Below are positions 13,866-22,271 of a DNA stretch of 39,318 bases, in pieces (positions within the stretch are counted from its first letter, which is position 1; every line of letters begins with the position of its first letter). The stretch is taken from the NCBI RefSeq assembly GCF_013618865.1, contig NZ_JABSOE010000043.1, positions 1 to 39,318 of the forward strand, read 5' to 3'. A program made the position numbers and the translations under genes. Source of the DNA: Phocaeicola faecicola (lineage in GTDB: Bacteria > Bacteroidota > Bacteroidia > Bacteroidales > Bacteroidaceae). Under the pieces are notes generated by a model. That model ran no database searches and was not told the origin of the DNA. It worked only from the letters and a program-made list of their open reading frames with translations.

Positions 13866-15214
13866 CAGAATTCTAAAGCCCCGCTTTTCTTCGGGGCTAG
13901 TCCGAAAAAACTCATCATCTTGTTACGCAGTTCCACTTCTTCCTTATTCCTTGGCTTTTCGAGTGCATTTGCCATCTGTTCCTGTAGCTTTCGGTTCGCT
14001 TCCTCTTGTGCCGTTATCTCAGCCTTCAGTTCCTCGTAGTTGTCCGGCTTCTCTATCTTCAGGATTCTATAAAGATAGTCGTCAGAGATAGGCAATCCCA
14101 TAGCCTTAGCCTTCTGGATAACGTCTACCTGTTTGTTCGGATCCAGTTTGATGGTTTCCACATAAACGAACTCACCGCCTTCAGTATTGATGCCGAGGTT
14201 GGAGAATATCTCTGTCATTTCGTAGTTGAGCACGTCAAGCACGAAATCACGGTCGTCCTCCTTGATTGCATTTTCTTCGTCCTGATGCACCGTTCCGAGA
14301 GCCTGTGTTCCTGTAGCCTTGCTGTCAGTAGTAAGCGTATTACCGAGGACACGCACGGACATTTCCGTGTTGCACGCTTCCTTGAATGTGTTGTATAGGT
14401 CTACAGTTCCACTCTTGTTGCTTGACTCAATGATATTGAGTGATGATTCCTTAGGGTGTATATATACGGCATTTCCGCCTTGAGTGCGTGCGTCCTGGAT
14501 AAGTCTCTTGCGTGCTTCTTCGTCTCCGGCATCGTATGTATATTCACGTATCGGCATACCGAATATCTGGCAGAACTGCGCCCAATCGCCGAAGTTGCCG
14601 CGCTTGTACAGCACCATCGGTACAAGTTCGGCAAGCATACCGAGTCCTCGAGGATCATCGCAGACTACAAGTGTGTTGGGCCATGCCTCTATAGGCACAC
14701 CTTCGTTATCACTCTGCATCTTCAATATCTGACGGCGTACAGGGTCATAGTGCTTGTAGGGTATGTTTTCGTAGGTTATCCAGCCTTTATCATCCTTGAA
14801 AAACTGGAAAGCTGCAAAGCCCCAAAATTTGGACATAAGCACGTCCTTCACGAACTTGCGGAACCAAGGCGAACGTATCTGTCGGTTCACTGCTTCATCC
14901 GGCTTTCCGTCACGGCGGAACTCAACCGGAATACGCGACACACCGATAAGTCTTTTATTGATGATACCTGACAGCCATAAGTCTAGCAGTGCCGATTCAT
15001 ACATATCGTACAGGCGTACACGGCTGTAGAAGTCGATACTCTTTGCAGCTTCAAGGCTGTTCATGTATGTACGCATGTCGAACATGAAGAGTTCGGGCAT
15101 TTGAAGGATTATGTCGGGTTCGGTATATCGGAATCCTGTATCTATTTTTGTACTCACGGAGCGGCCGAGCATGCCACCCTGAGTTATTTTTCTATTTTTC
15201 TTTTTTCTGGCCAT
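13865..15214 (-). CDS. Portal protein (DUF935, Mu gp29-like)
   Basis: A 449-residue protein matching DUF935: IDTGFRYTEPDIILQM near the start, LDLWLSGIINKRLIGV, a WGFAAFQFFKDDKGW segment and a C-terminal Gln/Glu-rich coil. Portals form the dodecameric ring through which DNA enters the capsid. It overlaps the MuF gene by one base. The iteron array C lies directly upstream of its start. Confidence 0.88.
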   Translation of the reverse strand: MARKKKNRKITQGGMLGRSVSTKIDTGFRYTEPDIILQMPELFMFDMRTYMNSLEAAKSIDFYSRVRLYDMYESALLDLWLSGIINKRLIGVSRIPVEFRRDGKPDEAVNRQIRSPWFRKFVKDVLMSKFWGFAAFQFFKDDKGWITYENIPYKHYDPVRRQILKMQSDNEGVPIEAWPNTLVVCDDPRGLGMLAELVPMVLYKRGNFGDWAQFCQIFGMPIREYTYDAGDEEARKRLIQDARTQGGNAVYIHPKESSLNIIESSNKSGTVDLYNTFKEACNTEMSVRVLGNTLTTDSKATGTQALGTVHQDEENAIKEDDRDFVLDVLNYEMTEIFSNLGINTEGGEFVYVETIKLDPNKQVDVIQKAKAMGLPISDDYLYRILKIEKPDNYEELKAEITAQEEANRKLQEQMANALEKPRNKEEVELRNKMMSFFGLAPKKSGALEF

Positions 15215-15231
15215 AATGATAATTATTGAGT

Positions 15232-15275
15232 GTTCACCAGGCGTTCAGCGAACGTTCAGTGAACGGTTATTGAAC
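15232..15275 (+). repeat. Iteron locus C: four 11-bp units
   Basis: GTTCACCAGGC, GTTCAGCGAAC, GTTCAGTGAAC and GGTTATTGAAC run end to end (starts 15232, 15243, 15254, 15265). Two units are identical to units of locus B more than 10 kb away. The array fills the gap between gp36-like and portal genes in the minus-strand head operon, 18 bp upstream of the portal start. Confidence 0.85.
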
Positions 15276-15277
15276 AG

Positions 15278-15712
15278 TTAAAAATGGGTAGCACGAAGTT
15301 CATTACTTTCTATCTGCCACGGGCTGTTGTCCTTCTGGGTATCTACAGGAAGAAGCGGAGCACCTTCTATGCTTGCCAGGTGATCGCGTACTTCCCTGAG
15401 AAAATCCATAGCATCCTTGTAGCGGTCTTCCCTTGTCTTCGACATCTTGTAAGGGTTGTGCTGGCAGAATATCTCATATACTGCTATGTCTATGCAGACT
15501 TTCAGTATAATGACATTGCGCTGGTCGCCCGTTGCGGAAAAGATAGCGTCACAGTCGTAGCGGCTGCTTATCAATGCCCTTACGGTGGCGATTGCTCTGT
15601 TTTCGCATACTTCTATAGTCGCACTGCTTCCGGCATCTTCACGGAGCAGCGAATCTAGTATTTCACGATGGATCGTAGCATCGTAGTCAGTTACTTGGAT
15701 AAAGTTGTTCAT
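15278..15712 (-). CDS. gp36-like protein (DUF1320)
   Basis: A 144-residue protein with the DUF1320 pattern: ITDYDATIHREILDSLL, ENRAIATVRALISSRYD, then VILKVCIDIAVYEIFCQHNPYKMSK and RYKDAMDFLREV. In Mu-like phages this gene lies near the capsid genes and is probably a head-tail connector. It overlaps the next gene by four bases; the iterons start just after its stop. Confidence 0.75.
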   Translation of the reverse strand: MNNFIQVTDYDATIHREILDSLLREDAGSSATIEVCENRAIATVRALISSRYDCDAIFSATGDQRNVIILKVCIDIAVYEIFCQHNPYKMSKTREDRYKDAMDFLREVRDHLASIEGAPLLPVDTQKDNSPWQIESNELRATHF

Positions 15713-15951
15713 AGCTCATTGAATTCTTTTTCAAGTTCTTGAATTTGTTTTTCTAACTTAAACGAATAATCACTAATAAAATTGCCCAAAAGAGTACTGT
15801 CCAAGGTCACGTCATTAGTTCTTGAATTATATGAATATTTGATGACTCCACCATTCATAAATCCTACTTCCATAAGTTCTTGTTTATGCTTTCTGTAATA
15901 TTCAAGTGCATGTTGAATAGCTTGTGCTTTTTTATAAAGTGTTATATCCAT
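15709..15951 (-). CDS. Hypothetical small protein in head operon
   Basis: An 80-residue protein, MDITLYKKAQAIQHALEYYRK..., ending in a Lys/Glu coil (KLEKQIQELEKEFNEL). It is 11 bp after the terminase gene and overlaps gp36-like by four bases. Base composition is more AT-rich than the neighbours, so it may be a later insertion (moron). Function unknown. Confidence 0.55.
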   Translation of the reverse strand: MDITLYKKAQAIQHALEYYRKHKQELMEVGFMNGGVIKYSYNSRTNDVTLDSTLLGNFISDYSFKLEKQIQELEKEFNEL

Positions 15952-15962
15952 GACTTTTTAAT

Positions 15963-17525
15963 TTAGATTAAACTTCTTTTTTCATAATTCCTACTCATTC
16001 TGAAATTATTGTTTTCCTGTAAATCCTCATACGAAATAGTGGTACCGGGTTCAAGTTCCTTCATCTTGCTGTCTATTACATTGTTTCCACCTTCCACGCA
16101 GTCAGGCCCATCGGCAGGATAAGGAAGTGACAACTCGAACATCTTGAACTGGTCACGTAGTTCTATCATCATAGGGTTGTCTTCTTCTTCCGTATTGAAG
16201 ATAAGCTGGCCGTTGCGATCGAGCGGTTCAAGGTTCGCCTCAATACGTGTAGCCTTGTCTATCTTGTCACGGCCGTCACCTATTATATAGAGATTATCCT
16301 TTTTGCGCTCGTTTGCCTCGCGGATAAGCGGCTTGAATACCTGTTCAAAGAAAGGGTCTTGAAGACTGTTGTTTTCCTGGTAACAGTAGACGGTAGTCTG
16401 CTGGCCTACATACTGCCTGAGCAGATAGAACCACTCAATATACTCTGCATTCGTCACACGGCCGATACATGCCTTGATAACGTACAGTACGCCTTTCAAC
16501 TTGCCGAGCAAGCAGACAGCCTTAGTACTTGATGCTTTGTTCTTTGTATTCGAATACGCAGGATCACCATAGATTATAACGAACTTGAACTTCTTCAATG
16601 ACGGAATCTTGCCGAGGGCCACATTCTTGAAAACCTTTCCTTCAGTCACAGGATTGTTCATATACTCGCCCTGGAACGATGCGTTGCTGATACTCTTGCG
16701 TATTCTTGCAATAGCTTCAGGAGTATTCTTTTCGGGCCATGTACTGTTACCGTCTTTGTCTATCAGGTTGATTATATCCCAATGGTCGGCCATTTTCCCG
16801 GCACGCGCCACGCACGTATCTTTTGCAATAATATTACCGCAGAACACTATTAGTGTAGGTTCGCTGACGGATCGTGTAGGATAGAGAGCCTTTTCCCACC
16901 ACTGCCATTTCTTTTCCAGCGTATCCGGATTTCGGCAATCCTTGTCAGTATCGTAGTCATCCAGGAGCAGCACGTCCGGACGAATAGATTCATTACGGCT
17001 ACCACGGGGTGCGTTTCCTGCACCAATGGCTGTAAATGATGCACCGCCTTTCGTGATGAATTCCGAGTCTGTCCAGTTGCCGATATTCATCTGTTCACCG
17101 TAGAATGCCTTGATACGGCCGTTGCCTTCGAAATTAGCCTTATAGGGTCGTAATAGCTTGATTGCGCTGTCTTCCGTAGCTGATGCAAGGATTACGTTCT
17201 TTTTCTTTCCAGTGAGTGTCAGGTACATCACGCAGAACATCACGATGGTACTCTTGGCGTTCTCACGGCTCCAGGAAAGTACCTCGAACCATTCATCGTT
17301 ATTGATAATCCTTTTGATAGCCTTTATCTGGAATTTGGCGAACTCATACTTGCAAAACTTCGGAAAGAAGTACTTAATCCACTCTATCAGGTGAGCTTCC
17401 AGGTATGCACGTTTCTTTGCCTTTTCAGCTTCACTCATATTCACCTCTACCGGTGTGGCATTCTTTATGTCCTGGACATACAGTTGCCACTCCTTAATCT
17501 TCTGTCTTTCTTCAAGTGTAGCCAT
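15963..17525 (-). CDS. Terminase large subunit
   Basis: A 520-residue terminase. The N-terminal ATPase has SWSRENAKST as Walker A variant (about residue 80), LASATEDSAIKLL, and LLLDDYDTD as Walker B (about 188). The C-terminal nuclease begins at FVIIYGDPAYSNT (about 315), whose Asp is a predicted metal ligand. It cuts and pumps DNA into the procapsid; in Mu-like phages packaging is by headful from the integrated ends. It overlaps the small subunit by one base. Confidence 0.9.
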   Translation of the reverse strand: MATLEERQKIKEWQLYVQDIKNATPVEVNMSEAEKAKKRAYLEAHLIEWIKYFFPKFCKYEFAKFQIKAIKRIINNDEWFEVLSWSRENAKSTIVMFCVMYLTLTGKKKNVILASATEDSAIKLLRPYKANFEGNGRIKAFYGEQMNIGNWTDSEFITKGGASFTAIGAGNAPRGSRNESIRPDVLLLDDYDTDKDCRNPDTLEKKWQWWEKALYPTRSVSEPTLIVFCGNIIAKDTCVARAGKMADHWDIINLIDKDGNSTWPEKNTPEAIARIRKSISNASFQGEYMNNPVTEGKVFKNVALGKIPSLKKFKFVIIYGDPAYSNTKNKASSTKAVCLLGKLKGVLYVIKACIGRVTNAEYIEWFYLLRQYVGQQTTVYCYQENNSLQDPFFEQVFKPLIREANERKKDNLYIIGDGRDKIDKATRIEANLEPLDRNGQLIFNTEEEDNPMMIELRDQFKMFELSLPYPADGPDCVEGGNNVIDSKMKELEPGTTISYEDLQENNNFRMSRNYEKRSLI

Positions 17526-17971
17526 TACTTAATCTGTTCTTTCAGGAACAAGTCCCAATATTGTACATACTCTTTCGCCTTGTCAAGATCTACACGCCTT
17601 AGCCATTCGCCGAAGCGCATACCCACACTGATAATGTCACTGATACCCACATCAATCTCCATATTCTTGATGGTTGCCGAGAGTTTCGCCATTGCGTCAG
17701 CTTCTTTTGAGTTGGCGAATCGTTCCTTCGGTTCACGTTCAAGAATGATGGCATTGATGTTGTTGAGCTGCTGATACAGTCGCTTTAATATCTCTTCACG
17801 GGTGACACTCATACCTGCCTTCAGGTCATCCCAACCTCCTTGTTTTGCCCATCGGCTGATAGTCTGCCGCTGCGTACCTACCTTCTGCGCAATTTCCTCG
17901 TAGGTGAACGAGCCAAGCAGATAGATATCACGCGCCAGGGCTTTCTTCTGATCACTTTTTAAATCTGCCAT
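17525..17971 (-). CDS. Terminase small subunit (HTH, gp27-like)
   Basis: A 148-residue DNA-binding protein, MADLKSDQKKALARDIYLLG, with an HTH of the form YEEIAQKVGTQRQTISRWAKQGGW (about residues 20-43) and a helical oligomerisation part. It would recognise packaging sites and recruit the large subunit. I chose ATG 17971 because the 55-residue upstream extension reads through the divergent control region and carries no conserved feature. It is the first gene of the minus-strand head operon. Confidence 0.8.
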   Translation of the reverse strand: MADLKSDQKKALARDIYLLGSFTYEEIAQKVGTQRQTISRWAKQGGWDDLKAGMSVTREEILKRLYQQLNNINAIILEREPKERFANSKEADAMAKLSATIKNMEIDVGISDIISVGMRFGEWLRRVDLDKAKEYVQYWDLFLKEQIK

Positions 17972-18120
17972 AATTGATAATAATTGTTTGCCCAAAGTTG
18001 ATATATAATGTGTTGATACACAATTGTGAGTGACATGATGCCACTTTAATGTTGCATCATGAAAATGCCGTTTCGAAACCTTTTGGAGATTGCGGAAATT
18101 TGCATCAAACGAAAGGCAAA
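17972..18120. promoter_or_regulatory. Divergent late control region with two palindromes
   Basis: This 149-bp gap separates the leftward head operon and the rightward capsid/tail operon. It contains the perfect palindrome CACAATTGTG (18019-18028) and an inverted repeat ATGATGCcAC-6-GTtGCATCAT (18035-18060, one mismatch per 10-bp arm). Both are good candidates for an activator or repressor site driving late genes in both directions. No clear TAnnTTTG box was found, in line with a need for a phage activator. Confidence 0.55.
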
Positions 18121-19239
18121 ATGGCAAAACAATCATTCTTCAAAAATCAGATAAATGCCGACGGCAGTGTAAAGATTCTGCTATACGGCGATATAGGCTT
18201 CGGCGAAGGAGTCGACAGCGGGCGCGTTGTGGCTGAGGTAATGGAGTTGGCAGCTGCATACAATCGCATGGAAGTACATATCAACTCACGTGGCGGCGAT
18301 GTGTTTAGCGGAATGGCTATATACAACGCCCTACGCGAATGTAATGCTGACATATCTATCCACGTGGACGGTGTGGCGGCAAGTATAGCAGGAGTAGTGG
18401 CACTGTGCGGAAAGCCTTTGTACATGAACAGATACAGCCGCCTGATGATTCACCGTGTTAGCTCAGGCGGCTGGGGCAATGCGGAAGATCTGCGCAAACA
18501 GGCAGACCTATGCGAACAGCTTGAAAACGATATTGCCACGATGATAGCGGCAAAGTGCGGCAAGACTGCCGATGATATAAAGGCTCAATATTTTGACGGC
18601 AAAGACCACTGGATTAATGCTACTCAGGCAATGGACTTGAAGATGATAGACGGCATTACAGGTGATGATGCAGCAGCTTCACAGCTTAGCGAAAATTCTA
18701 CAACGGACAGTATATACAACTTTTTTACTAACCGCCTCGAATCCGAGGCACAAAACCAAAGAGAAATGGCATTGATAGACGAACTGAAAAAGCGTTCAGG
18801 ATTCGCCAACATGGCGACCGAACAGGAAATGTTGCAACACATTACCACACTGGAGAATCAGGCGGCTAAGGTTCCTGCGATGGAAGCGAGGGTGACAGAG
18901 CTTACCAACCAGATTACGGCTATGCAGAAAACAGCACACGAAGCCTTCTTGAATCAGGCAGTGGCAGAAGGACGATTGACTAAAGAACAGGTTCCGGTAT
19001 TCCTTAACCTTATGGCAAGCGACGAAAAGAACACTCGTGCAGCCATTGAGGCTTTGCCGAAACGCACAGCAAGCGTGAACGCTTATTTGACTGGAGATAA
19101 TCCGGGAGGAGCCGCTAATGACCTTATGCAAATGTCTTGGGATGAAATCGACAAGGCAGAGAGACTTGCCGAGTTGAAAAACAACTATCCTGACTTGTAC
19201 AAAAAGAAGTATAACGAACGATTCAAAACCAACTACTAA
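18121..19239 (+). CDS. ClpP-like head maturation protease with scaffold tail
   Basis: The 372-residue product has an S14 (ClpP) domain: INSRGGDVFSGMAIYNAL, catalytic Ser88 in GVAASIAG and His111 in MIHRVSSGG, followed by an Asp-containing region before residue 170. The C-terminal part (about 235-372) is a coiled-coil scaffold region. In Mu-like phages the protease and scaffold are likewise fused or nested. It processes the head during assembly. ATG 18121 was preferred because residues encoded upstream are inside the control region. Confidence 0.88.
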   Translation: MAKQSFFKNQINADGSVKILLYGDIGFGEGVDSGRVVAEVMELAAAYNRMEVHINSRGGDVFSGMAIYNALRECNADISIHVDGVAASIAGVVALCGKPLYMNRYSRLMIHRVSSGGWGNAEDLRKQADLCEQLENDIATMIAAKCGKTADDIKAQYFDGKDHWINATQAMDLKMIDGITGDDAAASQLSENSTTDSIYNFFTNRLESEAQNQREMALIDELKKRSGFANMATEQEMLQHITTLENQAAKVPAMEARVTELTNQITAMQKTAHEAFLNQAVAEGRLTKEQVPVFLNLMASDEKNTRAAIEALPKRTASVNAYLTGDNPGGAANDLMQMSWDEIDKAERLAELKNNYPDLYKKKYNERFKTNY

Positions 19240-19241
19240 TT

Positions 19242-20150
19242 ATGGCTATACAAAGAGAGATTTGGCAAGCCCTTATCGTAGAAGGGCTGTTCGCTGACAA
19301 CTCATTCATGAGCAAGGCAGTGAACGATGACATGTATGTAAACATGGGTAAGAAGGTACACATTCCGAATGCAGGCGCGCCGAGTAAGGTAGAAATTGAC
19401 CGTTCAACAATTCCGGCTACTGCCAAAAAGCGTACGGATGTAGATGTAGAATACACGCTGAACGAACTGACTTCAGATCCTATCTATATCCCTCATGCGG
19501 ATACTGTAGAACTGAGCTACAGCAAACGTAACAGCGTAATCAGTCAGGACCGTGCTGAACTGATTGAAAAAGCTTCAGAACAGATGTTGTATAACTGGTC
19601 GCCTGATAGTAATCATTTTGTTCGCACAACAGGAACCAAAAAAGTGACTGCCTACACACCGTCTGCTACAGGCAACAGAAAGGCTCTGGTAAAAGCTGAT
19701 GTGCTGTCACTTATGACCAAGTTCAATGCGGACAATATCCCTCATAATGACCGTTATCTGCTGCTTGATGCATACATGTATGCACAGTTGCTTGACGATT
19801 TGACAGAAGGCGACCAGCGTGCGTTCTTTGCATCTGCAGATGCACAGAGAGGTATTCTGGGAAAGCTGTTCTCATTCAACGTAATGCAGCGTTCTCAGGT
19901 GCTCAGATACGCAACTGGAGGTACATTGGCAAAATGGAGCGCAGGAGGAAACACTGATGATAATGCTGCCGGTCTAGCATGGCATGTAAATTCTCTTTCA
20001 CGTGCGATGGGAGAAGTCAAAATGTTCGACAGCATGGATAATCCTCTGTACTATGGTGACATCTATTCTTTCCTTGTTCGTGTTGGTGGTACTATCCGCC
20101 GTAACGACAAGAAAGGCGTATATGCGCTGGTACAGGATGCATCTGAATAA
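19242..20150 (+). CDS. Major capsid protein
   Basis: A 302-residue protein directly after the protease/scaffold. Features fitting a Mu-like/HK97-fold capsid are the N-terminal helix (REIWQALIVEGLFADNSFMS), the VEIDRSTIPATAKKRTDVDVEYTLNELT strand region and the conserved C-terminus around FLVRVGGTIRRNDKKGVYAL. It would form the icosahedral shell. Gap to protease gene is two bases. Confidence 0.85.
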   Translation: MAIQREIWQALIVEGLFADNSFMSKAVNDDMYVNMGKKVHIPNAGAPSKVEIDRSTIPATAKKRTDVDVEYTLNELTSDPIYIPHADTVELSYSKRNSVISQDRAELIEKASEQMLYNWSPDSNHFVRTTGTKKVTAYTPSATGNRKALVKADVLSLMTKFNADNIPHNDRYLLLDAYMYAQLLDDLTEGDQRAFFASADAQRGILGKLFSFNVMQRSQVLRYATGGTLAKWSAGGNTDDNAAGLAWHVNSLSRAMGEVKMFDSMDNPLYYGDIYSFLVRVGGTIRRNDKKGVYALVQDASE

Positions 20151-20164
20151 CAGGAGGACCGCTT

Positions 20165-21367
20165 ATGGCATTACCTAAGATTTCGATTAAGTTTTTGAAC
20201 GGCCAGCTGGGTACCGTCTCTGCAAGCCAGGACGGGCTGCTGGCTCTGGCTTGCGGAGCTGAAGCAGTGGACTCTACATTCGTACTTGGCACTCCTTACA
20301 AGATTTATCGTACTGAAGGCTTGACAGCTCTAGGCATTAAAGCTGAGACTACCGACAATGTTCAGCTATATAAGCATGTCAAGGACTTCTACAGCGTTGC
20401 ACCTGAAGGAACGCCGCTTGTCATTGTAGGTTACGACAAGACGAAGACTATGACAGAGCTTTGCGACAAGACCACAGGTGAACTGAAGACTCTGCTACAG
20501 AAGCAGAAAGGCGAATTGCGCGGTATCATAGTATGTCGTGATCCCGATACAGATAGCCCTGTTGTTACAGAAGGTCTTGACCCTGATGTCTTCACGGCTT
20601 TGCCAAAGGCTCAGGAGCTTGTGAAGTATGCAGCTGACAACCTCTATGCACCTATCTTCGTTGCACTGGAAGGACGTGCGTATAAGGATGCTGCAACGCT
20701 TAAGGACTTGAAGGACGGAACGGACAACGGTGTATGTATTGTTATCGGTGATACGAAGACAGGCAGCAAGGCAGCCGCTATGGGTTTGTTTGCCGGAAAG
20801 GTGGCTATAGCATCGGTGCAGAGGAATATCGGCCGTGTGGCTGACGGACCAATAGGCCCTACAGTAATGTATCTGGCAGACAAGAAGGTGGAGGACGTGA
20901 TGGACGATATAGCGACTATCTATGACAAGAGATATATCACTCCACGCACATACGTAGGTCGTAGCGGATATTATTATACAGACGATAATATGTGCTGCAA
21001 GGCTACTGACGATTACGCACAGTTGGCTAATCGCCGTGTTATCGACAAGGCTTTCCGCATAGCATACAATACTCTGCTTGACTTGTTGCTTGACGAAATC
21101 TATGTACAGGAAGATGGTACCATGCAGCCGGCAGTTTTGAAAAGCTGGCAAAGCACAGTGGAACAGGCCATCAATACACAGATGACGGCAAGAGGCGAAC
21201 TTTCGGCAGATACGGCTGCAGGTGAAAGCGGATGTGTATGTATCATAGATCCGAAACAGAATGTATTGGCAACATCTACAATCAATGTAGTACTTAAGGT
21301 GCGCCCGTTTGGGTATGCGAGACAGATAAAAGTTGAATTAGGATTCCAGGTTCAAGCTAAGTCATGA
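20165..21367 (+). CDS. Tail sheath protein (DUF2586)
   Basis: A 400-residue DUF2586 protein. The order sheath, tube, chaperone, tape measure is typical of contractile tails (myovirus). It has a good AGGAGG site 5-10 bp before ATG 20165. Conserved-looking parts include GVCIVIGDTKTGSKAAAMGL and YITPRTYVGRSGYYYTDD, the C-terminal sheath domain. It contracts to drive the tube through the host envelope. Confidence 0.82.
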   Translation: MALPKISIKFLNGQLGTVSASQDGLLALACGAEAVDSTFVLGTPYKIYRTEGLTALGIKAETTDNVQLYKHVKDFYSVAPEGTPLVIVGYDKTKTMTELCDKTTGELKTLLQKQKGELRGIIVCRDPDTDSPVVTEGLDPDVFTALPKAQELVKYAADNLYAPIFVALEGRAYKDAATLKDLKDGTDNGVCIVIGDTKTGSKAAAMGLFAGKVAIASVQRNIGRVADGPIGPTVMYLADKKVEDVMDDIATIYDKRYITPRTYVGRSGYYYTDDNMCCKATDDYAQLANRRVIDKAFRIAYNTLLDLLLDEIYVQEDGTMQPAVLKSWQSTVEQAINTQMTARGELSADTAAGESGCVCIIDPKQNVLATSTINVVLKVRPFGYARQIKVELGFQVQAKS

Positions 21368-21786
21368 AGAATATTATCAATACAAAGGAGTACGAATGGT
21401 CTTCGGTGAAGTCCATCGTAGGCGGACGACTGGCTACCGGTCTGCGAGCCGTGAAGTACACGAAGAAGCAGGAAAAGGAAGCTCTATATGCTACTGGCGA
21501 CAAGCCTCATGCCATTCAGCGTGGGAATAAGAGCTATGAGGGTACTATCAGTCTTCTTCAGTCGGAACTGGAAGCTCTGGAACTTGCAGCCGGCGGTGAT
21601 GCCCTTGATGTTCAGATGGACATCGTTGTCAGCTATGGTAATCCTCTTAAGGGTGATACCATTGTGACAGACTTGATTAAGGGCGTTGAGTTCACCGAGA
21701 TACCGAAGGGAATGAGCCAGGGAGACAAGTTTGCCGAAATAGAACTTCCATTTATCGCAATGGATATTGTAAACGGATATATATAA
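21364..21786 (+). CDS. Tail tube protein
   Basis: A 140-residue beta-rich protein starting MKNIINTKEYEWSSVKSIVGG, in the tube position between sheath and chaperone genes. It overlaps the sheath gene by four bases (ATGA). The motif GDKPHAIQRGNKSYEGTISL is similar to tube proteins of P2/Mu-like tails. It forms the inner channel of the tail. Confidence 0.75.
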   Translation: MKNIINTKEYEWSSVKSIVGGRLATGLRAVKYTKKQEKEALYATGDKPHAIQRGNKSYEGTISLLQSELEALELAAGGDALDVQMDIVVSYGNPLKGDTIVTDLIKGVEFTEIPKGMSQGDKFAEIELPFIAMDIVNGYI

Positions 21787-21802
21787 TCAAAATTAAAACA
21801 AT

Positions 21803-22099
21803 ATGGAATTTTCAAAGGAGAAAATAGACGAAATCAAGAAGAAACATGGCGGTGCATTCGTCATAGAATGTGACGGAAAGAGTGCTTTGCTTCGCAAACC
21901 GAATAGAAACGATATGTCATATGCTCTTGCGGCAAGCAACGGTGGCAAAGATGCAATCAAGATGAATGAAGCCTTCCTGAACAATCTTTGGGTAGAAGGA
22001 GATGAAGAAATCAGAACTGAGGATTCTTATTTCTTCGCGGCATCGGAACAGCTTGGCGACATCTTCGAAAAAAGAGTTGCATCGCTAAAAAAGTTGTAG
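21803..22099 (+). CDS. Tail assembly chaperone, short (G) form
   Basis: A 98-residue protein ending SLKKL just after a slippery site. It matches the G-type chaperone by position (between tube and tape measure), size and the ribosomal frameshift signal at its end. It would coat the tape measure during tail assembly. The zero-frame stop is TAG at 22097-22099. Confidence 0.78.
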   Translation: MEFSKEKIDEIKKKHGGAFVIECDGKSALLRKPNRNDMSYALAASNGGKDAIKMNEAFLNNLWVEGDEEIRTEDSYFFAASEQLGDIFEKRVASLKKL

Positions 22100-22266
22100 A
22101 AGCCGCCAGAGGAAAGGAGACGGACAACTGGATAGGCTACCGTGACAATATGCTGCGCTACTATCTGCATATAGACCCAACGACATTGACAGACGAACAA
22201 TGGGCAGAAGCTTTTTCGCAACTGGCTGACATACGCCAGCGCGAGGCCGAAGCAAACAAGATGTAA
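22087..22266 (+). CDS. T domain of chaperone, made by -1 ribosomal frameshift
   Basis: The heptamer A AAA AAG (22087-22093), in correct phase with the G frame (codons CTA AAA AAG), is the classic -1 slippery sequence. After slipping, translation continues VVEAARGKETDNWIGYRDNM... to TAA at 22264-22266, about 58 more residues. There is no start codon suited to independent translation of this frame. The fused product (21803-22266, about 153 residues) is the GT form that contacts the tape measure and tube subunits. Confidence 0.75.
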   Translation, partial: KKVVEAARGKETDNWIGYRDNMLRYYLHIDPTTLTDEQWAEAFSQLADIRQREAEANKM

Positions 22267-22271
22267 ACGAT

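Noticed and set aside
20495..21151. 218-codon antisense frame in the tail sheath gene
   Set aside because: Cys/Ile/Val-rich translation typical of an antisense shadow; the sheath frame has clear family features and a good ribosome-binding site.
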